From: Bradyrhizobium cenepequi
GTDB lineage: Bacteria; Pseudomonadota; Alphaproteobacteria; Rhizobiales; Xanthobacteraceae
Assembly: GCF_020329485.1 (NCBI RefSeq)
Contig: NZ_JAGKJI010000001.1
Coordinates: 310,001-374,000, forward strand
Length of the DNA stretch: 64,000 bases
Direction of reading: 5' to 3'
In this document: in pieces, positions 26,752 to 36,996 of the stretch
Numbering within the stretch: position 1 is the first letter of the stretch
Layout of the letters: every line of letters starts with the position of its first letter
Program-made: the position numbers and the translations under genes
The notes under the pieces: generated by a model
Database searches by the model: none
What the model saw: only the letters and a program-made list of their open reading frames with translations
What the model was told of the DNA's origin: nothing

Positions 26752-27513
26752 ATGAACGTGATGGACACCCGCGCGACCTCCGCGATGCTGTATCTCGACG
26801 GCGTGCACGTCTCCTTCGACGGCTTCCACGCCATCAACAACCTCTCGCTCGCGCTCGAGCCGGGCGAGATGCGCGCCATCATCGGCCCCAACGGCGCCGG
26901 CAAAACCACGATGATGGACATCATCACCGGCAAGACCAGGCCGGATGAAGGCACCGTGCTGTTCGACGGCGTCACCGACCTGACCCGACTGGACGAAACC
27001 AGCATCGCCGAACTCGGCATCGGCCGCAAATTCCAGAAGCCGACGGTGTTCGAAAGCCAGACCGTGCAGGACAATCTGCTGCTCGCGCTCAATGTCGATC
27101 ACAGCGTCAGGGGCACGCTGTTCTGGCGCGAGAGCAAGGCCGAGACCGAGCGCATCCAGAAAGTGCTGGAGACCATCCGTCTCGCCGACGCGCGCAACCG
27201 GCTCGCCGGCAGCCTGTCGCATGGCCAGAAGCAGTGGCTCGAGATCGGCATGCTGCTGGCACAGGATCCGAAGCTGCTCCTGGTCGACGAGCCCGTGGCC
27301 GGAATGACTGATGTCGAGACCCACCAGACCGCGGAGCTGCTCAAGGAGATCAACAAGGACCACACCATCATGGTGGTCGAGCACGACATGACCTTCGTGC
27401 GCGAGCTTGGCGTCAAAGTAACCTGCCTGCACGAAGGTACGGTGCTGGCGGAAGGGAGCATCGACCAGGTCTCGTCGAACGAGCGGGTCGTCGAAGTGTA
27501 TCTGGGGCGATAG
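26752..27513 (+). CDS. urtD: Urea ABC transporter ATPase UrtD
   Basis: A 253-residue LivG-type ATPase. Walker A is GPNGAGKTTMMDI near 45, the signature region is LSHGQKQWLEIGMLLAQDP near 155, Walker B is LLLVDEPVAGM, and the switch His is in VVEHDMTFVREL. ATG 26752 is chosen because the upstream continuation of the frame runs inside urtC. The signature LSHGQ in place of LSGGQ is common in UrtD. It is six bases after urtC. Confidence 0.95.
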   Translation: MNVMDTRATSAMLYLDGVHVSFDGFHAINNLSLALEPGEMRAIIGPNGAGKTTMMDIITGKTRPDEGTVLFDGVTDLTRLDETSIAELGIGRKFQKPTVFESQTVQDNLLLALNVDHSVRGTLFWRESKAETERIQKVLETIRLADARNRLAGSLSHGQKQWLEIGMLLAQDPKLLLVDEPVAGMTDVETHQTAELLKEINKDHTIMVVEHDMTFVRELGVKVTCLHEGTVLAEGSIDQVSSNERVVEVYLGR

Positions 27514-27516
27514 GCG

Positions 27517-28212
27517 ATGCTGAGAGTCGAGAACATCAACCTCTTCTATGGTGCGGCGCAGGCGCTGCGCGGCGTCTCGCTGTCGGCGGAACCCGGCAAG
27601 GTCACCTGCGTGCTCGGGCGCAACGGCGTCGGCAAGACCTCGCTGCTTCGCGCGATGGTCGGCCAGTATCCGATTGCGTCAGGCTCGATCGAGTTCGACG
27701 GCAGCGACATCACCGGCCTGAAGCCGTATGAGCGCGCGCGGCGCGGCATCGGCTTCGTGCCGCAGGGCCGCGAGATCTTTCCGCTGCTGACGGTGGAGGA
27801 GAATCTCAAGACCGGCTTCGGGCCGCTCAAGCGCGAGAACCGTTTCATTCCCGACGATGTATTCTCGCTGTTTCCGGTGCTCGAATCGATGCTTGGACGC
27901 CGCGGCGGTGACCTCTCCGGCGGCCAACAACAGCAATTGGCGATCGGCCGCGCATTGGTGATGCGGCCGAAACTGTTGCTGCTGGACGAGCCGACCGAGG
28001 GCATCCAGCCCTCGATCATCAAGGATATCGGCCGCGCGATCTCCTATTTGCGCAATCTCGGAAACATCGCGATCGTGCTGGTCGAGCAATATCTCGATTT
28101 CGCCTGCGAGCTCGGCGACAGCTTTGCGGTGATGGACCGTGGCGCGGTGAAATATGCCTGCGACCGCTCGAACCTTGATCCCGCTGAAATCTCCCGCCAA
28201 ATGGCGCTATAA
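27517..28212 (+). CDS. urtE: Urea ABC transporter ATPase UrtE
   Basis: A 231-residue LivF-type ATPase with Walker A LGRNGVGKTSLLRAM near 35, signature LSGGQQQQLAIGRAL near 135, Walker B LLLLDEPTEGIQPSI, and switch His replaced by Gln in LVEQYLDFA (EQY is usual in UrtE/LivF). It begins three bases after urtD. It is the last transporter gene; ureD follows 28 bases later with no terminator, so uptake and hydrolysis genes appear to be one transcriptional unit. Confidence 0.95.
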   Translation: MLRVENINLFYGAAQALRGVSLSAEPGKVTCVLGRNGVGKTSLLRAMVGQYPIASGSIEFDGSDITGLKPYERARRGIGFVPQGREIFPLLTVEENLKTGFGPLKRENRFIPDDVFSLFPVLESMLGRRGGDLSGGQQQQLAIGRALVMRPKLLLLDEPTEGIQPSIIKDIGRAISYLRNLGNIAIVLVEQYLDFACELGDSFAVMDRGAVKYACDRSNLDPAEISRQMAL

Positions 28213-28240
28213 GGGACGCAACCGGCCAACGGGGGGACGG

Positions 28241-29077
28241 ATGCGTACCGAGATCACGCGCGCAGCTTCAGCGACCTTTGCGGCCAACCGCGCCCGCGGC
28301 GCGGTGAGGTTCGGTGTGCAGCTTAAGGATGGTGTCACCCGCCGCGGAAGCTTGCACGAATCCGGCTCGCTCCGCGTCCGCTTTCCCTCGCCCGAGGGCG
28401 AGGGGCTGTCGGCCGTGTTCGTCAATACCGCCGGCGGGGTTGCCGGTGGCGATCGCTTTGACATCGATATTGCGGCCGCAGAGGGCGCGCGGCTGACGCT
28501 GACGACAGCCGCCGCGGAGAAGATCTATCGTGCGGCCGGACCGGCCGCCCAGCTCAACATCGCGCTCAAGGCCGAGGCCGGTTCGCATCTTTCCTGGCTG
28601 CCGCAGGAAACCATCCTGTTCGACCGCGCCCGGATCGCTCGGCGGATCGATATCGACCTGGCCGAGGGGGCTTCGCTCCTGCTCTGTGAGATCGTGGTGT
28701 TCGGCCGCTCGGCGATGGGCGAGACGATGCGCGATGGCGAATTCGTCGACCGCTGGCGGATGCGCCGCGGCGGCCGGCTGGTGTTTGCCGAGACCTTCCG
28801 GCTGGACGGCAATATCGGCGACAAGCTCGCCCGGCCTGCGGTCGCCAATGGCGGCGTTGCCATCGGCACTGCGCTGATCGTGCCCGGCGACGAGGCAGTC
28901 GTGGAGCGAATACGCGAGGTGCAAGACTCCCTCGGTGGCGAAGTCGGCATCTCCTGCTGGAATGGGTTTGCAATGGCGCGCTTCTGTGCCCAAGATGCGA
29001 TGAGGCTGCGCGCCGACATGATGACGGTGCTCGGCCGCGCCTCTGCCGTCCCGCTGCCGAGGCTGTGGCTCAACTAG
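28241..29077 (+). CDS. ureD: Urease accessory protein UreD
   Basis: Scaffold protein that binds apo-urease and recruits UreF and UreG for nickel insertion. The 278-residue protein shows [19 protein letters not shown] near 65, [10 protein letters not shown] near 95, [19 protein letters not shown] near 120 and FGRSAMGE near 155, all family-typical. The ATG at 28241 follows a GGGGGGA ribosome site; the upstream open frame overlaps the urtE end. Unlike the other chaperones (ureEFG), it sits before the structural genes, as in many alphaproteobacteria. Confidence 0.95.
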   Translation: MRTEITRAASATFAANRARGAVRFGVQLKDGVTRRGSLHESGSLRVRFPSPEGEGLSAVFVNTAGGVAGGDRFDIDIAAAEGARLTLTTAAAEKIYRAAGPAAQLNIALKAEAGSHLSWLPQETILFDRARIARRIDIDLAEGASLLLCEIVVFGRSAMGETMRDGEFVDRWRMRRGGRLVFAETFRLDGNIGDKLARPAVANGGVAIGTALIVPGDEAVVERIREVQDSLGGEVGISCWNGFAMARFCAQDAMRLRADMMTVLGRASAVPLPRLWLN

Positions 29078-29105
29078 ATCATTCGAAAACCGTCAGAGTG
29101 CTCGC

Positions 29106-29408
29106 ATGAATTTGTCTCCCCGCGAAAAGGACAAGCTTCTGGTCTCGATGGCCGCCATGGTGGCGCGCCGCCGGCTCGAGCGCGGCGTCAAGCTGAACCA
29201 TCCCGAGGCCATCGCCCTGATCACCGACTTCATCGTCGAGGGCGCGCGCGATGGTCGCACCGTCGCTGACCTGATGCAGGCCGGCGCACAGGTCCTGACC
29301 CGGGCGCAGGTGATGGAGGGCATTCCGGAGATGATCCACGACATTCAGGTGGAAGCCACATTTCCGGACGGGACAAAGCTCGTCACCGTGCATGCGCCGA
29401 TCCGGTAA
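29106..29408 (+). CDS. ureA: Urease gamma subunit
   Basis: A 100-residue structural subunit that packs against UreC in the (UreABC)3 assembly. It starts [20 protein letters not shown] and includes the family segments [27 protein letters not shown] and [21 protein letters not shown]. The length is exactly as expected. It lies 28 bases after ureD and 10 before ureB. Subunits A and B are separate genes, as in most bacteria, not fused as in Helicobacter. Confidence 0.97.
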   Translation: MNLSPREKDKLLVSMAAMVARRRLERGVKLNHPEAIALITDFIVEGARDGRTVADLMQAGAQVLTRAQVMEGIPEMIHDIQVEATFPDGTKLVTVHAPIR

Positions 29409-29418
29409 GGAGCGCAAT

Positions 29419-29724
29419 ATGATCCCCGGCGAACTCTTCATTCAGGACGGCGAGATCGAGCTCAATGCAGGTCGCAAGACCGTGACGCTCACGGTCGCCA
29501 ACACCGGCGATCGCCCGATCCAGGTCGGTTCGCACTACCATTTCTTCGAGACGAACCCGGCGCTCAAATTCGATCGCAAGAAGGCCCGCGGCATGCGCCT
29601 CGACATCGCCGCTGGCACTGCGGTTCGCTTTGAACCGGGCCAGACCCGCGATGTGCAGCTGGTGGCGCTCGCCGGCAAGCGCGTCATTTATGGCTTCCGC
29701 GGCGAGGTGAAAGGCAAGCTGTGA
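29419..29724 (+). CDS. ureB: Urease beta subunit
   Basis: A 101-residue structural subunit. It shows [19 protein letters not shown] at the start, [21 protein letters not shown] near 35, [18 protein letters not shown] near 65 and [10 protein letters not shown] at the end. A GGAG site six bases before ATG 29419 fixes the start; the frame open from 29392 overlaps ureA. Normally ureC follows directly, but here an HD-domain gene intervenes. Confidence 0.97.
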   Translation: MIPGELFIQDGEIELNAGRKTVTLTVANTGDRPIQVGSHYHFFETNPALKFDRKKARGMRLDIAAGTAVRFEPGQTRDVQLVALAGKRVIYGFRGEVKGKL

Positions 29725-29823
29725 TCCTTGGTGCCACGATCGCTGCCGGCCGGCTGTTGTCTGTTTCGCGTGGCAGGAACGGAGTACGCGGCGGCGCGGT
29801 TGAGGCAAGAAGGAGTTTTCGCC

Positions 29824-30372
29824 ATGCTGCAACCGATCCGCCTCATCTCCGAAGCCGCCGAACTCGCTGCCCGCCGTCACAACGGTATGGCCCGCAAGGG
29901 TCGTGGCAATGAGCCTTACATCAATCACCTGGCCGAGGTTGCGAATCTGCTCGCAACTGCGACTGACGGCGCAGACGCAGAGCTCGTGGCAGCCGGCTGG
30001 CTGCACGACACGGTCGAAGACACCGACACCACGCGCGAGGAACTCGCGACGAAGTTCAGCGAGCGTGTCGCTGCGCTGGTGGTCGAAGTGACCGACGACA
30101 TGTCGCTCCCCAAGCTACAGCGCCGGCAAAAGCAAATCGAGGACGCTCCGCATAAGTCGCCGGGCGCCAAGATGATCAAGATCGCCGACAAGATCAGCAA
30201 TACCTGCGCCCGCATCGTGCCGAATCCGTCGGGCGACGCGCGCGAGGATCTCGCCGCTTACGTCATATGGGCCGAAAAAGTTGTGGCCGGATGTCGGAGC
30301 GTCAATCCGATGCTCGATGCAAGATTTGATGAAGCCGTCAAAGCAGCGAAAAGCGTGTTTGAAGGCAAGTGA
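29824..30372 (+). CDS. HD-domain hydrolase, MESH1-like small alarmone hydrolase
   Basis: A 182-residue stand-alone HD protein. Features match the RelA/SpoT hydrolase domain and the MESH1/SAH family. These are [20 protein letters not shown] near 25, [13 protein letters not shown] near 60, [18 protein letters not shown] near 90, and [21 protein letters not shown] near 110 (the KxADxxxN motif). No synthetase domain follows. The ATG at 29824 has AAGGAG eight bases upstream. It lies between ureB and ureC on the same strand; its stop overlaps an in-frame GTG of ureC. Probable activity is Mn-dependent (p)ppGpp 3'-pyrophosphohydrolase; another nucleotide pyrophosphate is possible. Confidence 0.88.
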   Translation: MLQPIRLISEAAELAARRHNGMARKGRGNEPYINHLAEVANLLATATDGADAELVAAGWLHDTVEDTDTTREELATKFSERVAALVVEVTDDMSLPKLQRRQKQIEDAPHKSPGAKMIKIADKISNTCARIVPNPSGDAREDLAAYVIWAEKVVAGCRSVNPMLDARFDEAVKAAKSVFEGK

Positions 30373-30386
30373 AATGGGGGCTTACG

Positions 30387-32102
<1,716 letters not shown>

Positions 32103-32150
32103 AACCTCTCCCGGCAAATACGCCCAGAACCAAAGCCGGGAGGAAATTCC

Positions 32151-32450
32151 GTGATTTACGTCGTTGCTACGCTGACCGTGAAGCCCGAAACTCGCGCCGA
32201 ATTCATTGCGGCCGCCACCGCCTGCATCAAGGAAACGCGGAAGGAGGCCGGCAATATCGCCTACGACCTGCACGAGAGCGTCACCGATCCGACCAAGATG
32301 GTGTTCGTCGAGCAGTGGGAGAACGCCGAGGCGCTGGTGCCGCATCGCACCGCCGAGCACATGAAGACCTTCGGCCGGGTCGCGGTGAAGTGCTTCTCGG
32401 CGCCGCCAAAGATCGAGGTGATCACGCCCGAGAAGGTGGAAGTACGCTGA
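32151..32450 (+). CDS. ABM-domain putative monooxygenase
   Basis: A 99-residue protein of the antibiotic biosynthesis monooxygenase/YgiN type, a small alpha-beta barrel fold. It starts MIYVVATLTVKPETRAEF; DLHESVTDPTKMVFVEQW near 40 and HRTAEHMKTFGRVA near 65 are typical. Such proteins often oxidise quinones or aromatic compounds without cofactor, or only bind small ligands. The start is GTG at 32151 after a GGGAGGAA site. It sits between ureC and ureE, an unusual place; no role in urease maturation is known to me. It is co-transcribed by position. Confidence 0.88.
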   Translation: MIYVVATLTVKPETRAEFIAAATACIKETRKEAGNIAYDLHESVTDPTKMVFVEQWENAEALVPHRTAEHMKTFGRVAVKCFSAPPKIEVITPEKVEVR

Positions 32451-32465
32451 GAGAGGAAGAACCGC

Positions 32466-33050
32466 ATGATCCGCGCGACGTCCGTCAATCCACAGCATCG
32501 CTGGAGCGAGCAGCCGGCCGATACCGTCGTGCTCGATTTCGACGATCGCCACCGCCGGCGGATGGCGATGACGGGCACGCGCGGGCTGGAGTTCCTGCTC
32601 GATCTCGAGAACGCGATAGCGCTGCGCGGCGGCGATGCGCTGGTGCTGGAGGACGGACGATTGATCGAGGTGGTCGCAGCGCCCGAGCCGCTCCTGGAGA
32701 TCCGCGGCGCCGACCCGCACCATCTGATCCGCGTCGCCTGGCATCTCGGCAACCGCCATCTGCCGACGCAGATCATGAAGAAAGGCCTGCGTATCCGGCG
32801 CGACCACGTCATCGAGGCGATGGTGAAGGGGCTCGGTGCGCGCGTGATCGAGATCGAGGCGCCGTTCGATCCTGAAGGCGGCGCCTATGCCGGCCATGCG
32901 CATGAAGGCGACGTGGCCGCGCATCACCACACCGGCCATGATCATGGCCATCACCACCATGATCACGGTGATCACCATCACCACGACGAGCATTGCGACC
33001 ACGATCATCATCACCATCACGACCATTCCCATGCTCATGACCACAAATGA
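32466..33050 (+). CDS. ureE: Urease nickel metallochaperone UreE with long histidine tail
   Basis: A 194-residue nickel donor for urease. The UreE N-domain includes [17 protein letters not shown] near 20 and [27 protein letters not shown]; the metal-binding domain contains [19 protein letters not shown] near 85. The last 50 or so residues are a histidine-rich tail, with about 27 His interspersed with Asp, a nickel-storage tail known from UreE and HypB proteins. The tail-coding region overlaps the ureF start. It lies 15 bases after the monooxygenase gene. Confidence 0.96.
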   Translation: MIRATSVNPQHRWSEQPADTVVLDFDDRHRRRMAMTGTRGLEFLLDLENAIALRGGDALVLEDGRLIEVVAAPEPLLEIRGADPHHLIRVAWHLGNRHLPTQIMKKGLRIRRDHVIEAMVKGLGARVIEIEAPFDPEGGAYAGHAHEGDVAAHHHTGHDHGHHHHDHGDHHHHDEHCDHDHHHHHDHSHAHDHK

Positions 33051-33768
33051 GCCGCCGCGCAGCGAGGCATGGGGCGGGATGACGGAAGGCGAGGCCGCCT
33101 CGCTCTACCGCTTGATGACATGGCTGTCGCCGTCGTTCCCGGTCGGCGCCTTCTCCTATTCCAGCGGCATCGAATGGGCAGTGGAGGCCGGCGACATCAA
33201 GGATGCCGCCTTGCTGCGCGACTGGCTCGCTGCGATGCTGAGCGAGGGCAGTGGCTTCTGCGACGGCGTGTTCCTCGCCCAGACGCATCAGGCGACAATG
33301 GCGCGCGACGTCGCAGGACTGCGCGAGATCGCCGAGCTTGCCGCAGCCTTCGTGCCCTCGCGCGAGCGCCAGCTCGAGACCACGACGCAGGGCCGCGCCT
33401 TTATCGATACCGCGCGCGCGGCCTGGCCTTCGCCCGGCCTCGACGAGATCATCGCCGCTTGCGATGGCGCCATCGTCTATCCCGTCGCCGTCGGCCTCGT
33501 CAGCGCCACGCATGACATTCCGCTTCCGCCGGTGCTGCACGCGTTCTTCCATGCGGTGGTCTCGAACTGGATCTCCGCTGGCGCCCGCCTGATCCCGCTT
33601 GGCCAAACCGATAGCCAGCGCATTCTTGCCGGTCTCGAACCAGTGGTCAGTGCCACCGCAACCCGTGTGCGCGCCGCCTCGCTCGATGATCTCGGCAGCG
33701 CCACCTTCCGCGCCGATCTCGCAAGCCTGCGCCACGAGACGCAATATACAAGGCTGTTCCGGTCATGA
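33037..33768 (+). CDS. ureF: Urease accessory protein UreF
   Basis: A 243-residue urease chaperone that acts as a GTPase-activation checkpoint in the UreDFG complex. It shows [20 protein letters not shown] and [11 protein letters not shown] near 30-45, [18 protein letters not shown] near 110, and [25 protein letters not shown] near 180. Three starts are possible: ATG 33031, 33037 and 33079. All overlap or closely follow the ureE end, and none has a clean ribosome site because the histidine codons of ureE occupy it. Coupled translation is therefore likely. Confidence 0.94.
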   Translation: MTTNEPPRSEAWGGMTEGEAASLYRLMTWLSPSFPVGAFSYSSGIEWAVEAGDIKDAALLRDWLAAMLSEGSGFCDGVFLAQTHQATMARDVAGLREIAELAAAFVPSRERQLETTTQGRAFIDTARAAWPSPGLDEIIAACDGAIVYPVAVGLVSATHDIPLPPVLHAFFHAVVSNWISAGARLIPLGQTDSQRILAGLEPVVSATATRVRAASLDDLGSATFRADLASLRHETQYTRLFRS

Positions 33769-33796
33769 CGCGCTCGCTGTCGTCGTGGCTCTCTCC

Positions 33797-33919
33797 GTCG
33801 TCCACGCGAAAGCGGGGACCCATAACCACAGGTGTTCGTGGTTATGTCGGGCTGGGGCCACGGCCTTTCGCAACAATCAACTCCGGTGGTTATGGGTCCC
33901 TGCTTTCGCAGGGACGACG
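33797..33919. repeat. Palindromic element between ureF and ureG
   Basis: The left arm 33797-33829 and right arm 33887-33919 are complementary at 30 of 33 positions, each with its own small hairpin. The 57-base centre includes a second short inverted pair. The element fills the ureF-ureG gap and lies within the ure transcript, ending just before the ureG ribosome site. Confidence 0.85.
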
Positions 33920-33930
33920 AGGACATTGAG

Positions 33931-34581
33931 ATGGCATCTTCTCACGGCCCGCTTCGCGTCGGCGTCGGTGGTCCGGTCGGATCCGGCAAAACTGCGCTGA
34001 TGGATCTGCTCTGCAAGTCGATGCGCGAGCGTTACGACATCGCGGCGATCACCAACGACATCTACACCAAATGGGATGCCGAGTTCCTGGTGCGCTCGGG
34101 TTCGCTGACGCCGGATCGCATCGCCGGCGTGGAGACGGGCGGCTGTCCGCACACCGCGATCCGCGAGGACGCCTCGATGAATCTGGCGGCGGTCGCCGAC
34201 ATGCGCGCGAAATTCCCGGGCCTTGATCTCGTGCTGATCGAATCCGGCGGTGACAACCTCGCGGCGACTTTCTCGCCGGAGCTTGCCGACCTCACGATCT
34301 ATGTCATTGATGTCGCCGCCGGTGACAAGATCCCGTCCAAGGGCGGCCCTGGCATCACGCGCTCCGACCTGCTCGTGATCAACAAGATCGACCTTGCACC
34401 TCACGTCGGCGCGTCGCTGGAGAAGATGGAAACCGATGCGAAGCGGATGCGCGGTGAGCGTCCCTTCGTCATGACCAACCTGAAGAAGAGCGACGGCCTG
34501 AAGCGCATCATCGCCTTCATCGAGGCCAAGGGCGGCCTGCGCCCGAAAGCCGCTGCCAAGGCCAAGGCCAAGGCGGGCTGA
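33931..34581 (+). CDS. ureG: Urease accessory GTPase UreG
   Basis: SIMIBI-class GTPase that delivers nickel to urease. The 216-residue protein has Walker [16 protein letters not shown] near 12, the metal-binding CPH in [18 protein letters not shown] near 68, [18 protein letters not shown] near 100 and the guanine motif [15 protein letters not shown] near 145. The C-terminus is an alanine/lysine-rich tail. ATG 33931 follows GAGG; the frame open from 33832 is the repeat element and should be excluded. It is the last gene of the urea cluster. Confidence 0.96.
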   Translation: MASSHGPLRVGVGGPVGSGKTALMDLLCKSMRERYDIAAITNDIYTKWDAEFLVRSGSLTPDRIAGVETGGCPHTAIREDASMNLAAVADMRAKFPGLDLVLIESGGDNLAATFSPELADLTIYVIDVAAGDKIPSKGGPGITRSDLLVINKIDLAPHVGASLEKMETDAKRMRGERPFVMTNLKKSDGLKRIIAFIEAKGGLRPKAAAKAKAKAG

Positions 34582-34950
34582 CCGATTTGTTAATATGATA
34601 TCCCGTTCGTTAATATTTTGACGGCCGTGATGCACGACGCTCCGTCCAAGCCCAATGCGCGCTGACCTACTCAGCGAAGTCAGGCAAATGGCGGGTGCGA
34701 CGAAATATTCCATGCCGCAATGGGAACAAAATCCAGCCACTCCCATTAGCCACCTCTGACGCTGCTTTCGCTGCCGGCTGCCGGCGCCAGCTGCCGTTCA
34801 CGTTAATTGCCGCCTTCCGTTGCGTACCGATGATCTCCACGTCATATTTCGCCGCGGTTGGTACTCACCCCGTCTCCAATCGTTGTCGCCCCCGCAGACG
34901 TCAGATGTCCGCTGTTCATCTTCGCCAACCCGCCGTCTCCGAGTAACAGC
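34582..34950. other. Intergenic region between ureG and the sensor kinase
   Basis: About 370 bases, AT-rich for the first 50 (repeated gttaatat). It carries a candidate EcfG-type promoter, listed separately. The kinase frame is open from TTG 34858, so part of this could be coding if that start is used. No terminator is evident after ureG. Confidence 0.5.
34723..34747 (+). promoter_or_regulatory. Candidate EcfG-type promoter for the sensor kinase
   Basis: GGAAC (34723-34727), 16 bases, then CATT (34744-34747). The alphaproteobacterial general-stress consensus is GGAAC-N16/17-CGTT. The same GGAAC-N16-CATTAG layout occurs before nepR on the opposite strand. Confidence 0.45.
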
Positions 34951-36609
34951 GTGGTCCGGCTGGGTTTTATTATCGCCTTCATCGCGTTGATCGGGGTACT
35001 GCTCTCCGGTCTTGCGGCCTATCGTGTGCACGAGCAGGAGCTGACGCTCGACGGAATCGCGCTGGCGCGGGCGATCGACGTCCACGCCAGCCTGGTGCAG
35101 GATCGCCTTACCGAGCGCGAATTGCTCGCCCGCGTCTCCTCAGGCCTGTTTCGTGCGCCGTCGGTGGTGAAGGCCGACATGCTGCAGCCGCTGCGCTCCT
35201 CCATCTATGCCTTCAAGACCGATTTCGTGATTGCGGCCTGGATCGCGCGGCTGAGGCCCGACGAACTCGTGGCGGCGGAGCAGGAGCTGAAGAAGGCCGG
35301 CTTCCCGAACCCGACGATCCGGGATTTCGATGACCACCCCCTCGACATCAAGGCGATCGACAAGCCCATCAACGTGATGATGGACCTGGAGCCGCGGATG
35401 CCCGAGACCATCATCCTGCCCGGCCGCAGCTTCGACCACCATTCCGTGATCGGGCCGATGCTGGCGAAGGCAATGGCGGATGGCAAGCCGGTGGCCTCGG
35501 ATCCGATTCCGCTCTTGCGCCAGAACGGACCGATCGGGGTCGCGCTCGCCGCGCCGGTGTTTCAGCAGGGCGCCCCTGAGCCGGCGGGATTCGTCACATT
35601 TTCGTATGAGCTCGGGCCGTTGATGCTGACGAATGACGACATGTCGCTGTTCTCGGTGGTGCTGAAGGACCCGCGCGATTCCAACGACGAACTGGTCGCC
35701 AACGACCAGGGCGTCATCACCTCGCGCGCGGTGCGGCCGGATGGGCCGGCGCCGTCGATGGTTCGGACGGTGACGTTCGGCGGCCGCGACTGGTCTCTCG
35801 CCTATTACGCCAAGACGTCCGCCGCCGCCCGGGCAAACCAGACCGCCGCGATCGTGGCGGCGATTGGCCTCGCGCTGACCGGCATCGTCTGCGGCCTGTT
35901 CGGCTATGTCGCCTACAACAACCTTCGGCTCAGCCGCGAGATCGAGGTGAGGATCGGGTTCGAGCGGCGGCTGACGGCGGTGATCGACGAGCTCAACCAT
36001 CGCGTCAAGAACATCCTGGCCGTGATCCAGTCGATCGTCACGCGCACGCTCCGCCATGGCTCGGACATCGATGCCGCGCGCGAGCTCCTGATCGGCCGCA
36101 TCCACGCGATGTCGAACGTGGTCACCCTCCTCAGCGAGAGCCAGTGGCAGGGCGTGAAGCTGAAGGGACTGTTCGAGGCACGCGCGATCCCGCATGCCGA
36201 GCGCATTGCGATCTCCGGCCCCGACATCGCGGTCAGCGCGCGCGCTGCGCAGTCGTTGTCGCTGTTGTTCTTCGAACTCGCCTCGCATTCCGACGAGGGC
36301 CTGTCCCTGGTCGGCAAGCATCCGCACATCGTCGCCAACTGGGAAGTCAACGGCAAAGCGCCGGAGGCGATCTTTCATTTCCGCTGGGAGGAGTTCAACA
36401 CCAGCGAGGCCACCCGCCGCGCGGATTCCGATTTCGGCCTGATCCTGCTCGACCGCGTCGCCCCCGAAGCGCTCGGCGGCACCGCCAAGCGCTACTTCAC
36501 CGACATCAGCTATGTCTATGAGCTCACCGCGCCGATGGAAACCGTCATCGACATGAACGAGCGTGACCGCACCGAGAAGTTCTCGGCGCCGATCAAGCCG
36601 GCACGGTGA
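34951..36609 (+). CDS. CHASE-domain HWE-family sensor histidine kinase, degenerate ATPase domain
   Basis: Membrane sensor of about 552 residues. TM1 is at about 5-25 (VRLGFIIAFIALIGVLLSGLA). A periplasmic CHASE-like domain follows (RLTERELLARVSSGLF; FVIAAWIARLRPDELVAAEQ). TM2 is near 310 (AAIVAAIGLALTGIVCGLFGY). The HWE/HisKA_2 phosphoacceptor is IDELNHRVKNILAVIQSIV. The ATPase region is altered: the N-box reads FFELASHSDEGLS where the family has ELxxNAxKHG, so the Asn is missing. The start is uncertain: GTG 34951 or TTG 34858. Location beside ecfG/nepR/phyR suggests a PhyK-like stress sensor or a phosphatase-biased version. Confidence 0.82.
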   Translation: MVRLGFIIAFIALIGVLLSGLAAYRVHEQELTLDGIALARAIDVHASLVQDRLTERELLARVSSGLFRAPSVVKADMLQPLRSSIYAFKTDFVIAAWIARLRPDELVAAEQELKKAGFPNPTIRDFDDHPLDIKAIDKPINVMMDLEPRMPETIILPGRSFDHHSVIGPMLAKAMADGKPVASDPIPLLRQNGPIGVALAAPVFQQGAPEPAGFVTFSYELGPLMLTNDDMSLFSVVLKDPRDSNDELVANDQGVITSRAVRPDGPAPSMVRTVTFGGRDWSLAYYAKTSAAARANQTAAIVAAIGLALTGIVCGLFGYVAYNNLRLSREIEVRIGFERRLTAVIDELNHRVKNILAVIQSIVTRTLRHGSDIDAARELLIGRIHAMSNVVTLLSESQWQGVKLKGLFEARAIPHAERIAISGPDIAVSARAAQSLSLLFFELASHSDEGLSLVGKHPHIVANWEVNGKAPEAIFHFRWEEFNTSEATRRADSDFGLILLDRVAPEALGGTAKRYFTDISYVYELTAPMETVIDMNERDRTEKFSAPIKPAR

Positions 36610-36640
36610 CGTAGCGCAGTTGTTTTAGGGGAGCACCGTC

Positions 36641-36765
36641 TTTCCCTCATGGTGAGGAGCGCGTATCGCGTCTCCGGACGATACTTCGCATCGCCGGGAG
36701 AACCATGAGGCCCCGCCGCTGGCCTCCCCTTCGAGACAGTCGCTGCGTGACCTCCTCAGGATGAG
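36641..36765. repeat. Palindromic repeat (cctcatggtgaggag type)
   Basis: Segments ccctcatggtgaggag, aaccatgagg and cctcaggatgagggg are mutually complementary in part, forming a foldable element. It is the first of three different palindromic elements lined up between the kinase gene and ecfG. Confidence 0.6.
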
Positions 36766-36790
36766 GGGAAGCAAAGGCGCGTCTACGTCG

Positions 36791-36876
36791 CGTAGGGTGG
36801 GCAAAGGCGAAGCCGTGCCCACCGTCTACGGTTGGTGTAAGAGAAGGTGGGCACGCTTCGCTTTGCCCACCCTACG
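36791..36876. repeat. Palindromic repeat (cgtagggtgggc type)
   Basis: cgtagggtgggcaaaggcga (from 36791) is complementary to the block ending cgctttgcccaccctacg (36876). Inner arms cgtgcccacc and ggtgggcacg also pair. It is a clean nested hairpin of about 86 bases. Confidence 0.8.
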
Positions 36877-36895
36877 CACTTACACACTGCTCTCG

Positions 36896-36989
36896 CCGTC
36901 ATTGCCGGCTTGACCCGGCAATCCATCATTCCTCAGAAAAATCGCTTTTTCCGGGATGGATGCGCGGGTCAAGCCCGCGCATGACGATG
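36896..36989. repeat. Palindromic repeat (cgtcattgccggcttgac type)
   Basis: Left part cgtcattgccggcttgaccc and right part gggtcaagcccgcgcatgacg pair imperfectly, with internal hairpins (gccggcttgacccggc; gcgcgggtcaagcccgcgc). It ends a few bases before the ecfG stop codon on the minus strand, so it may double as a 3' end structure. Confidence 0.7.
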
Positions 36990-36996
36990 CGTCACA

